Shown piece after piece: positions 32,233-38,068 of a stretch of 39,262 bases of DNA. Position numbers and translations under genes: made by a program. A model generated the notes under the pieces. That model was not told the origin of the DNA, searched no databases, and saw nothing but the letters and a program-made list of their open reading frames with translations. How positions within the stretch are numbered: the first letter of the stretch is position 1; the number at the start of each line of letters is the position of its first letter. Source of the stretch: a virus; IMG/VR virus record IMGVR_UViG_3300044834_000097, positions 1 through 39,262 of that record. One strand, given 5' to 3'.

Positions 32233-32577
32233 CTAATCGACGTACTCGAATTCGATCCGCGTGACCATGGCCGCTAGCCCGTTGCCAGTGAGCGCGCAAA
32301 AGCGGGCTGCGAACTCGCGCGCTGAAAGTTTGGGGTAGCCCTCGAGGGCGGCGTCGTTCGGATACTCCATGATTGCGGCGACCGGCTCGCGCCTTGTCTT
32401 GACGATTCGAATGACTGCTAGCTTCTCCATCCGCTCGCCCTTCTTCAGCCCTTGCGCTTTGTCGACGGCCTGGACCAGGTCGCCGGCTTTGAGAAACGTC
32501 CACCCCGGGCGCCGCGTCACCGTCTTGGTGCGCGCGCGAATCTGCGCCGTCGTGAACTGAAAGGCCATGTTTCTCAT
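32233..32577 (-). CDS. ASCH-domain-like phage protein
   Basis: 114 residues from ATG 32577 (ATGA overlap); ATG 32568 is an alternative. MAFQFTTAQIRARTKTVTRR followed by GWTFLKAGDLVQAVDKAQGL is a recognisable phage version of the ASCH domain, a PUA-like RNA/nucleotide-binding fold, ending with VTRIEFEYV. Common in phage early regions. Confidence 0.75.
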   Translation of the reverse strand: MRNMAFQFTTAQIRARTKTVTRRPGWTFLKAGDLVQAVDKAQGLKKGERMEKLAVIRIVKTRREPVAAIMEYPNDAALEGYPKLSAREFAARFCALTGNGLAAMVTRIEFEYVD

Positions 32578-32897
32578 CCTTGGGTGCCCTCCCCCACGGT
32601 TTCGCCCGTCTGACCTTCGTCTGCGGCCTGCTGTGCGCCCGTCGCACCGGCATTGAAAAGCTCGGGCTCCGCAACCTTGGCCGATTGCCTTCGGGCCCTC
32701 GTGAAACGCCGTCCACAGAGCCGGCAGGAAGTTCCTGCCTTGACCGCGCGGCGCTCCCGCTTGTCCGCGCTGCGGCAATCATCCGAGCAAAAGGTTGAAC
32801 CGCGGGCAACGCGCTCAGGGGCGATCGGTTTCCGGTCGCGCACACAGAAGCGCTCTGGCGGTTTCACTTCCTGACGTGTTTTGCTTTTTGCTCGCAC
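32574..32897 (-). CDS. zinc-finger protein
   Basis: 107 residues. Basic; contains FCVRDRKPIAPERVARG, TFCSDDCRSADKRERR and CRLCGRRF, giving two possible zinc sites. The C-terminus is Ala/Gly/Glu-rich. It overlaps the ASCH gene. Possibly nucleic-acid binding. Confidence 0.65.
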   Translation of the reverse strand: MRAKSKTRQEVKPPERFCVRDRKPIAPERVARGSTFCSDDCRSADKRERRAVKAGTSCRLCGRRFTRARRQSAKVAEPELFNAGATGAQQAADEGQTGETVGEGTQG

Positions 32898-32901
32898 TTT
32901 G

Positions 32902-33048
32902 CTAACCCGCTAAAATTCGCATCACCGCCCAGATCGCGCCAACAATGAATCCACCGACCGCCAGTCCCTTGCCGCCCATCCAGCGGCAGTCAACACAGAA
33001 TGGCAACCAGTGCTTTGGACAACTGACACCGCATTGTCGACACCTCAT
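32902..33048 (-). CDS. 48-residue zinc-ribbon plus membrane-segment protein
   Basis: A short ORF: MRCRQCGVSCPKHW, then FCVDC, i.e. C-x2-C...C...C-x2-C, followed by one membrane segment (GLAVGGFIVGAIWAVMRIL). The start overlaps the excisionase-like gene stop by ATGA, supporting real translation. The arrangement of an N-terminal zinc ribbon and C-terminal membrane helix recalls small membrane-tethered regulatory proteins. Function unknown. Confidence 0.6.
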   Translation of the reverse strand: MRCRQCGVSCPKHWLPFCVDCRWMGGKGLAVGGFIVGAIWAVMRILAG

Positions 33049-33434
33049 GACTTTGCCCTTCGTTTTTTCTTCTTGGAAAAAATCTCGCTCGCCTTAGCTA
33101 CGTGATGCGATCGTAAGTACCGCGGCAGACTCGCCACATATATCGGCTCGAGATCCCCGTCCTTCCGCAGCTTGGCAATAGTCGGCACGCTCACCTGGAG
33201 GATCTCCGCGAATTGCTCTTCAGTCAGAAAATCATCGTTGCGGCGTTCAACCTCGAGGCGCGCCTGCCGGAGTTCTTCCTCCTGAACGCTAATCGCTGAG
33301 CGGGCGGATGCGAGTGCGTGAAGCACGGTTGATTCAGCCTCGGCGAGTTGCCTTCTGACGTCGGTAGTTTGTTCCTCGACTGTCACTTTCAATCTGTCCC
33401 GGTCCGAGGCGCGACGCTCAAATGCGGTCCACAT
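33045..33434 (-). CDS. excisionase-like HTH protein with coiled coil
   Basis: 129 residues from ATG 33434; the frame is open to 33656, so the start could be earlier. Residues ~1-75 are a coiled coil (VTVEEQTTDVRRQLAEAEST...). Residues ~78-129 are an HTH_17/MerR-like module (FLTEEQFAEILQVSVPTIAK, LRKDGDLEP) typical of excisionases, with a Lys-rich tail. If started here, 33435-33567 is non-coding, with nothing recognised. May be the directionality factor for the integrase, though it is remote from it. Confidence 0.6.
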   Translation of the reverse strand: MWTAFERRASDRDRLKVTVEEQTTDVRRQLAEAESTVLHALASARSAISVQEEELRQARLEVERRNDDFLTEEQFAEILQVSVPTIAKLRKDGDLEPIYVASLPRYLRSHHVAKASEIFSKKKKRRAKS

Positions 33435-33567
33435 CCCGAAATTGAGGGCCGCGCCTCTTTGCGGAAAACGATCGACGACTCCGGAGCCCGCCCAGGCCTG
33501 AAGAGCCGTCGACCGAACCAACGGGCCGGACACGTCAGCGGCAGCAAGCGTGTCCGCCCTATGGCAA

Positions 33568-33987
33568 CTAACTCGCTCCCATATCGCCCGACCCGGCCGG
33601 GGCGACTTCGCCGCCGGCTTCGTCCGCGGCATCAACCTGAGAGTCCGGTATGTCATCTACCTTCCCGACCCGCACTCTCAGTTCTTCCAGCTCGCTGATT
33701 GCCTGCGCGACGAGCGGACTATCATGCGGCTCTTTCAAAGCCAGGATGATCGCGTCAATGCGCGATTCCATTTCGCCCTCAGCTTGCGCGAGGCCCCGCA
33801 CGGCTGTAAGTAAATCTTCCTGTTGGTTTCCCATAGCTTCCTCCTTCCCTCGAGCGTCGAGCAGCAAAGTACGCAGCCCGCGAACGCCGGCCAAGACTGC
33901 CAGCAGCAAAACAAAATTGATGGCGTTAAGCAGTAGGCTCAGAATCGCGCACACTGCGACGGCCATAATGGCGAGCGCTTCCTTCAA
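33568..33987 (-). CDS. membrane-anchored coiled-coil protein, hypothetical
   Basis: 139 residues. One long hydrophobic segment near the N-terminus (ALAIMAVAVCAILSLLLNAI, continuing NFVLLLAVLAGV), a coiled-coil middle and an acidic, Gly/Ala-rich tail. Start overlaps the preceding small gene (ATGA). Similar in layout to the 152-residue protein at 7592-8050. Function unknown. Confidence 0.6.
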   Translation of the reverse strand: MKEALAIMAVAVCAILSLLLNAINFVLLLAVLAGVRGLRTLLLDARGKEEAMGNQQEDLLTAVRGLAQAEGEMESRIDAIILALKEPHDSPLVAQAISELEELRVRVGKVDDIPDSQVDAADEAGGEVAPAGSGDMGAS

Positions 33988-34169
33988 CGCGCGGCCGCCT
34001 CCTCGCTGTCTTTCCCCAGAGACTTCTCGACGTCCCGGTCCCCTACCAGCAGCGCACAGAGCCGGCCTTCCAGATCCGTTAGCGCGGCTGAATTCTCTGC
34101 CGCCAGCAGCCGGTACAGATCGGTCTTAGCCTTAGCTAGCTCTGCGCGGTTTTGTTTTTGAACACCCAT
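33984..34169 (-). CDS. small helical protein, hypothetical
   Basis: 61 residues, charged and helical (RAELAKAKTDLYRLLAAENS). Directly after the repeat-containing gene (12-nt gap) and overlapping the next by ATGA. Not recognised. Confidence 0.5.
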   Translation of the reverse strand: MGVQKQNRAELAKAKTDLYRLLAAENSAALTDLEGRLCALLVGDRDVEKSLGKDSEEAAAR

Positions 34170-34181
34170 TAGTTTTTCCTT

Positions 34182-34937
34182 TTAGGCCGCGGCCTCCGCA
34201 GCCATAGGCGCCGCCTTCAATAGCTCAATCAACTTCGCCGCGCCGCGTTCTATGCCGGCGTCATAATCAGCGGCACGAGCGGCAAGAGCGGCACGAGCGG
34301 CAAGAGCGGCAAGATCGGCACGAGCGGCAAGAGCGGCAAGATCGGCACGAGCGGCAAGAGCGGCAAGAGCGGCAAGATCGGCAAGAGCGGCACGAGCGGC
34401 AAGAGCGGCAAGATCGGCAAGAGCGGCAAGAGCGGCAAGAGCGGCACGAGCGGCAAGAGCGGCAAGATCGGCAAGAGCGGCAAGAGCGGCGTCCGGAGAC
34501 TTCATGGCGTCCGCGACGGCGTTGATGTACCGCGTAATCGAAACCCGCTGCGCATCATTCGGCTTCAGTCCCTCGAGCAAGCCTTCTTTCGGATCCAGCC
34601 AGGCCCAGAGGAAAAAGTCGGCGACAATCGATGAGAGGTCCGCGCCGACCTGGATTGCGGTAAGGAAATCAACCGGCCAGTTCAGGGCGGTTTCGCCCGC
34701 GGGCAGCCATTCGAAAATCGTGTCCTCGACGCGCGCCAGGGCCTCAGGGATGCCGAGCTCGGTCTCATAGGCGTGATGGTCGCTTCCGTGAATGGTGCAA
34801 CCGACCGCGCAACCTTTCCCGTTCTTCCAGTATCCGTAGCCCTGAACAATTTCATCCGCGGCGCGGTGTGCCATCACGCGCGCCAGGTATTTTTCCTTAA
34901 TGGCGGGATCGCCGTGGAATGCCACTAATGCTGTCAT
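34182..34937 (-). CDS. phage early protein with 24-unit Ala-rich tripeptide repeat
   Basis: 251 residues from ATG 34937 (GAGGAGG 7 nt upstream). Residues 1-145 are a known type of phage hypothetical domain: MTALVAFHGDPAIKEKYLAR, GKGCAVGCTIHGSDHHAYET, LGIPEALARVEDTIFEWLP. Residues 151-222 are 24 uninterrupted tripeptides, each ALA, DLA or ARA, followed by ADYDAGIERGAAKLIELLK. The repeat should form a long Ala-rich helix. Related phage proteins have imperfect versions at this place; this copy is perfect at DNA level. Confidence 0.75.
   Translation of the reverse strand: MTALVAFHGDPAIKEKYLARVMAHRAADEIVQGYGYWKNGKGCAVGCTIHGSDHHAYETELGIPEALARVEDTIFEWLPAGETALNWPVDFLTAIQVGADLSSIVADFFLWAWLDPKEGLLEGLKPNDAQRVSITRYINAVADAMKSPDAALAALADLAALAARAALAALAALADLAALAARAALADLAALAALAARADLAALAARADLAALAARAALAARAADYDAGIERGAAKLIELLKAAPMAAEAAA
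34272..34487. repeat. 9-bp minisatellite, 24 perfect units of three variants
   Basis: On the plus strand units are GGCAAGAGC, GGCACGAGC or GGCAAGATC, differing at only two positions, with no other substitutions in 216 bp. They encode ALA, ARA and DLA on the minus strand. The absence of silent drift implies recent expansion or homogenisation. Confidence 0.95.
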
Positions 34938-35005
34938 TGGCTGCCTCCTCATTTTGTCTTGTTACGGGCCTTTCGCCCGTGTTACTATCGCGCCTGATAC
35001 TATGC

Positions 35006-35311
35006 TCAAGCAACCGCGGCCTCTTCTATCCCAAAGCGCGCCTCATATTCGGCGCGCAGATTCCCGGCGACGGCGGTCCAGTTCGGCTCGCCGCCCCAGA
35101 GCGCCTCATACATCATGTTCAGATACAGGCAGAGTTTGACGCGCACCCGCTCGTTGCGACGGGCGCGCGAAATGGTTTCAGACAGCCGGCGATCGTTCTC
35201 GCCGATCTCCATTGCAACACCCTTGATGTCTTCGTTACGCAGGGCCACGAGGGCGCTGAGTTGGCTGGGCGGGATGCCCTGAGAATTTAATGTCTGCGGG
35301 GTCTGATTCAT
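35006..35311 (-). CDS. Cro-like or first early protein
   Basis: 101 residues from ATG 35311. The central part (LSALVALRNEDIKGVAMEIG, then RRLSETISRARRNERVRVKL) has the layout of a small HTH with an RR-containing helix, and the C-terminus reads MMYEALWGG. It is the first gene of the leftward operon, divergent from the CI-like repressor, i.e. the position of Cro. The transcript from the early promoter would have a leader of about 40 nt. Confidence 0.6.
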   Translation of the reverse strand: MNQTPQTLNSQGIPPSQLSALVALRNEDIKGVAMEIGENDRRLSETISRARRNERVRVKLCLYLNMMYEALWGGEPNWTAVAGNLRAEYEARFGIEEAAVA

Positions 35312-35330
35312 GTTATCGTGACGGCGACTG

Positions 35331-35348
35331 CGGAACTTCCCGCAGGTC
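35331..35348. promoter_or_regulatory. operator-like repeat 1
   Basis: CGGAACTTCCCGCAGGTC on the plus strand; the first part forms an imperfect palindrome (GCGGAAC/TTCCCGC). It lies just downstream of the predicted early transcription start. It matches operator-like repeat 2 at most positions. Confidence 0.55.
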
Positions 35349-35359
35349 GAGCGCGGCGC

Positions 35360-35388
35360 AGCATACGGAATTCCCGCAAGTCTGTCAA
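35360..35388 (-). promoter_or_regulatory. leftward early promoter (TTGACA-17-TATGCT)
   Basis: On the minus strand a perfect -35 TTGACA (35388-35383), a 17-nt spacer, and -10 TATGCT (35365-35360). Expected start near 35353. The spacer contains operator-like repeat 2, so a bound repressor would block it. Confidence 0.75.
35366..35382. promoter_or_regulatory. operator-like repeat 2
   Basis: CGGAATTCCCGCAAGTC, a direct repeat of the element at 35331, 35 bp away centre to centre, with a palindromic core CGGAATTCC(C)G. It fills exactly the promoter spacer. Confidence 0.6.
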
Positions 35389-35412
35389 ACTTCTGATGCG
35401 ATAAAACCGAAG

Positions 35413-35880
35413 TTGAGCGAACCGAGTACATTCGGTCGGCGTTTGAGGCAGGCGTTCAAAGGCAAAAAGAATGCGGAAATAGCCAAGCTATTGAACGTCG
35501 GGAACTCTACGGTCACGGATTATATGAAGGGTACGAGTTACCCGACCGGCGATGGCTTTCTTAGAATTGCGGGAATAACGAAGTGCAGCCTTCATTGGTT
35601 GCTGACCGGCGAAGGCGAAGCGGACCTCGATCCCCTTCGATTCCTGGATGACCGCAGCCGCAGCGTCGTCGAACGCCTGGCGTCGATCGCTCGCCAGAGC
35701 CCGGAGGAGATGCTAGCCGACCTCACAGTCGAGGCTCTCACCCGCCGCGCGGCCGAGATGCTGGAAAATTACCGGCAGCTCGACGGCGCGCAGATTGACC
35801 AACTCCACGCCATCATGTCTCTGATTGATTCCCCGGAAGATGAGGCGGCGGCCGGCAACACTCGCCGCGCCAGCCGGTAG
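35413..35880 (+). CDS. CI-type phage repressor
   Basis: 155 residues if started at TTG 35413, which follows a GATAAA that could be a -10 box; the frame is open from an ATG at 35290, but that start would place the operators inside the gene. Residues ~5-70 are an HTH of the phage CI type (FGRRLRQAFKGKKNAEIAKL, NVGNSTVTDYMKG, LHWLLTGEGEADL). The C-terminal half is helical and charged with no S24 autopeptidase domain, so RecA-stimulated self-cleavage is not expected. Convergent with the TPR gene; stops are 2 nt apart. Confidence 0.75.
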   Translation: MSEPSTFGRRLRQAFKGKKNAEIAKLLNVGNSTVTDYMKGTSYPTGDGFLRIAGITKCSLHWLLTGEGEADLDPLRFLDDRSRSVVERLASIARQSPEEMLADLTVEALTRRAAEMLENYRQLDGAQIDQLHAIMSLIDSPEDEAAAGNTRRASR

Positions 35881-35882
35881 GT

Positions 35883-37187
35883 TTACTTCTTGACGATCAT
35901 GCTGCGGTGCCGCGGGCGGCGGTTGGAAGCCGGCCGCAGTTCCTGATGCCTGGTCTTCAGGATGAAGGACATAGCCTGCTGACTCTCGCCGAGCCGCACG
36001 CCGGCCGCCGTGACATTGCCGCCGGTCTCCTGCAGCGCCGCGCGAATTACGCTGGCTTCGAACGTGAGGCGCGCATGGTCCAGCGTCGCGTGGCCACTCA
36101 AGCATACCTCACCCGCCAACTCGCTAATCATCTCGAGCGCAATCTCGCTCGCCTGCCGGCTGCCCAGCCGATCGCCGGCCAGTGTGTACGCGCGAACATA
36201 AACCGTCAGGGCTGATTGGTCCTTTAGCCGCGCCAATGTCCGCGCATGGGTGACGAGGGATCGGCAGAGCAGCGCGTGTTCGTCGCCGGCTTCGAAAATC
36301 TCCACCGAGCGGCGCGCGGCCGCTTCGGCTTCGGCAAAGTTTTCTTCCTCGAGATAGCAGAGAGCGCGCGAGTCGCTCAGGTGTCCGCGGTGAAGTTCAT
36401 CACTGACACTGCGCGCAAGACGTTCCGCGCGGTGCAGCTCCAGATGCGCCGCCGAAAAGTTCCGCGCCTTTCGATAGAGGTTGGCCAGATTGTTAATGGC
36501 CAGGATCCGCCCGATCGTATACCCCGCCTGTTCGAAGTGATGAATGGCCGCCGTGATTTCGATAATCGCCGCATCGATCGCGCCCAGGTTCTCGAGCGCG
36601 TTTTCCAGCGCGGTGTAGTAGTGGCCCTTTAGCAGATCGCCGGGAGTGTGAGTGACCGGCGCCGCCATTTTTCGTAAGCGCGCCAGGGCCTCCGCATTGC
36701 GCCCGTCGTTGATTTCAACGATCGCGAGAATTAGCTGCAGACAAATCCACAGTTCATTCTTCGACGGGCCGAGTCGCTCGAGCGCGGCCGTTGCGATGGC
36801 GCGCGCCTCAGGGAGTGAGCCTTCGCGCCAGTAACACAACGCCAGTGATTTCTGCGCCCGGCCCCAGCCGGCTAGATCTCGCGCGGATTCAAAGCGCGCC
36901 GCCGCTTCGCTTAGCAGGTCCTTTGCTCTTTCCTGCCAGCCCTCGATCTGTTTCTTACTTCCCAGCCAGGCAGTCAGGCTTCCCGCGCGGGTAAGGAGCT
37001 CGCCGGCAACGTGGTCAGGGAGGCTATTGACATCCGGCCGGGTGCCCGGCCCGCTCCAGAAAGGCGCGAGCAACTCACAGGCCTCCTCGTACTCGCCGAT
37101 CTCCTCACGCGCTTTTGCCGCATGACAACACGTCTCGATCCGCGCCGAGGCTTTCTGGGGAAAGGTGAGAACTGATGGGCCGGCCAA
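35883..37187 (-). CDS. TPR-repeat regulator with C-terminal Fis-type HTH
   Basis: 434 residues, TTG start. Residues ~10-370 are helical hairpins of TPR type (e.g. AREEIGEYEEACELLAPFW, GWGRAQKSLALCYWREGSLP, LAINNLANLYRKARNFSAAH, SRALCYLEEENFAEAEAAAR). Residues ~375-425 carry a Fis/NtrC-type HTH (VIRAALQETGGNVTAAGVRL, GESQQAMSFILKTRHQEL) and a basic tail (RRPRHRSMIVKK). This architecture recalls a family widespread in Blastocatellia. TPR regulators commonly sense peptides. It is divergent from a small exported peptide gene, with a palindrome between them. Confidence 0.8.
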   Translation of the reverse strand: MAGPSVLTFPQKASARIETCCHAAKAREEIGEYEEACELLAPFWSGPGTRPDVNSLPDHVAGELLTRAGSLTAWLGSKKQIEGWQERAKDLLSEAAARFESARDLAGWGRAQKSLALCYWREGSLPEARAIATAALERLGPSKNELWICLQLILAIVEINDGRNAEALARLRKMAAPVTHTPGDLLKGHYYTALENALENLGAIDAAIIEITAAIHHFEQAGYTIGRILAINNLANLYRKARNFSAAHLELHRAERLARSVSDELHRGHLSDSRALCYLEEENFAEAEAAARRSVEIFEAGDEHALLCRSLVTHARTLARLKDQSALTVYVRAYTLAGDRLGSRQASEIALEMISELAGEVCLSGHATLDHARLTFEASVIRAALQETGGNVTAAGVRLGESQQAMSFILKTRHQELRPASNRRPRHRSMIVKK

Positions 37188-37218
37188 AGTTTTTGACTCC
37201 GCTAGTCTTTGACGCGTA

Positions 37219-37232
37219 ACAAGAAAACTTGT
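37219..37232. promoter_or_regulatory. palindrome ACAAGAAAACTTGT, copy 1
   Basis: Perfect inverted repeat ACAAG-AAAA-CTTGT between the TPR regulator and the small exported protein gene, overlapping the -35 box of the latter. An identical 14-bp element is at 37705. Candidate binding site of the TPR/Fis-HTH regulator. Confidence 0.6.
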
Positions 37233-37257
37233 GCTTTGAAATTGCCCGTTCTATCAT
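37229..37257 (+). promoter_or_regulatory. promoter of small exported protein gene
   Basis: TTGTGC (37229-37234), 17-nt spacer, TATCAT (37252-37257); expected start near 37264, giving a ~20-nt leader with GAGGAG before ATG 37284. Confidence 0.55.
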
Positions 37258-37283
37258 CCGCGCCACAACGAGGAGAACGCGCA

Positions 37284-37526
37284 ATGAAAAAACTTTTAGC
37301 AACTCTAGTCATCCTGACCGCACTTGCAGCACCCTGCTTGGCTGACTGCACCGACCCGGGCCAGACCAATTCACCCCCGGGGCCTGGACCCCAATGCTCG
37401 ATTGCGACAACGAACCCAGACGATCCCGGCGACGCGCTGACCCTACCAGTCAGCGAGGTCAAGGCTGAGGTTGGTTTTGATGGTGTAGTCAGGAGCATCA
37501 TCCTGCTAGCGATTTCCGTTTGGTAA
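37284..37526 (+). CDS. small exported protein, candidate signalling pro-peptide
   Basis: 80 residues from ATG 37284, with GAGGAG 8 nt upstream. Residues 1-20 form a Sec signal peptide (MKKLLATLVI..., cleavage predicted after A20). The mature ~60 residues contain two more Cys, the segment DCTDPGQTNSPPGPG, an acidic middle (NPDDPGDALTLP) and a hydrophobic C-terminus (VRSIILLAISVW). Small exported proteins with DPGQTxxPP segments next to TPR/HTH genes seem recurrent in acidobacteria, from memory. Divergent from the TPR gene with a shared palindrome. The role as pro-peptide is an inference. Confidence 0.6.
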   Translation: MKKLLATLVILTALAAPCLADCTDPGQTNSPPGPGPQCSIATTNPDDPGDALTLPVSEVKAEVGFDGVVRSIILLAISVW

Positions 37527-37704
37527 GCGGGCGATTAGTCACCGCGGTCAAAATAAAACACGCTGTGGTAAAAAAGTTCGTGCCGATGGGCGATGAGCAA
37601 ATCGGCGTGTGTCCGGAGCGCCGTCTGAAGCTGGGGCGGGGTTGAAAATACCACAACTCGCCCGAGTAGCAACAACTTTTGCGGGCTTCGGCCGCGACCG
37701 CCTC

Positions 37705-37718
37705 ACAAGAAAACTTGT
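37705..37718. promoter_or_regulatory. palindrome ACAAGAAAACTTGT, copy 2
   Basis: Identical to the element at 37219-37232. It ends 2 nt before the -35 box of the upstream promoter of the xre-integrase operon. The stretch 37527-37700 between the small gene and this site holds no recognised gene; only a short inverted repeat (ACTCG-CC-CGAGT around 37654) was noted. Confidence 0.6.
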
Positions 37719-37720
37719 TA

Positions 37721-37749
37721 TTGCTCCGGGGCGGAAGCTCGGCTATACT
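37721..37749 (+). promoter_or_regulatory. promoter P1 of xre-integrase operon
   Basis: TTGCTC, 17-nt spacer, TATACT; expected start near 37756, leader about 65 nt. The palindrome copy 2 lies immediately upstream. Confidence 0.6.
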
Positions 37750-37780
37750 AACGGGCGTGATAGTATCCGTCAAGCTACTG

Positions 37781-37809
37781 TTGCGCGCGTGAGGGTTTTT
37801 GCGTATAGT
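37781..37809 (+). promoter_or_regulatory. promoter P2 of xre-integrase operon
   Basis: TTGCGC, 17-nt spacer, TATAGT; expected start near 37816, only about 4 nt before ATG 37820, so transcripts from P2 would be nearly leaderless. Confidence 0.5.
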
Positions 37810-37819
37810 GCGCGCCCAA

Positions 37820-38053
37820 ATGGCACACAACCGCTGGCGGTTCGGAATCCGGGAGAAATTCATCGCGAAGGGGCTGAACACGGGTTACAAAATCCAAAAG
37901 GAAATGAACAAGGCAAACCCAGCCGACGCGATGCGACTCCTCAACGCGGACCGAAAACAAATCACTATCGATACCATCAACGAACTTTGCGAATTCTTTG
38001 GCTGCGCGCCCGGCGATCTGTTCGTCGCCGACAAGCCCAAGTCGAAGAAGTAA
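37820..38053 (+). CDS. Xre-family HTH regulator
   Basis: 77 residues from ATG 37820. The sequence fits the HTH_26/YozG-like Cro/C1 fold: RFGIREKFIAKGLNTGYKIQ, ...MRLLNADRKQITIDTINELC, EFFGCAPGDLFVAD. Short basic tail. It is 15 nt upstream of the integrase in the same operon and probably autoregulates or controls integration. No clear ribosome-binding site, consistent with near-leaderless expression. Confidence 0.75.
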   Translation: MAHNRWRFGIREKFIAKGLNTGYKIQKEMNKANPADAMRLLNADRKQITIDTINELCEFFGCAPGDLFVADKPKSKK

Positions 38054-38068
38054 CCGGAGGTCAATCTG

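Noticed and set aside
32114-32845. 243-residue open frame on the minus strand
   Set aside because: Arg/Ser/Ala-rich frame overlapping three supported genes (zinc-finger, ASCH, winged-helix) in another phase; no domain pattern.
34250-34483. Pro/Leu-rich frame through the minisatellite (PLLPLLP repeats)
   Set aside because: Alternative-frame reading of the 9-bp repeat with no independent gene support.
34272-34487. CRISPR array or pentapeptide-repeat protein
   Set aside because: The unit is 9 bp with no spacers, and the peptide period is 3 residues, not 5.
35290-35412. Longer CI-like repressor beginning at ATG 35290
   Set aside because: It would place the early promoter and both operators inside the coding region, and the added residues show no domain pattern.
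37498-37881. 127-residue minus-strand open frame opposite the xre promoters
   Set aside because: Composition unlike its neighbours and it overlaps two promoters, the palindrome and the Xre gene; probably fortuitous.
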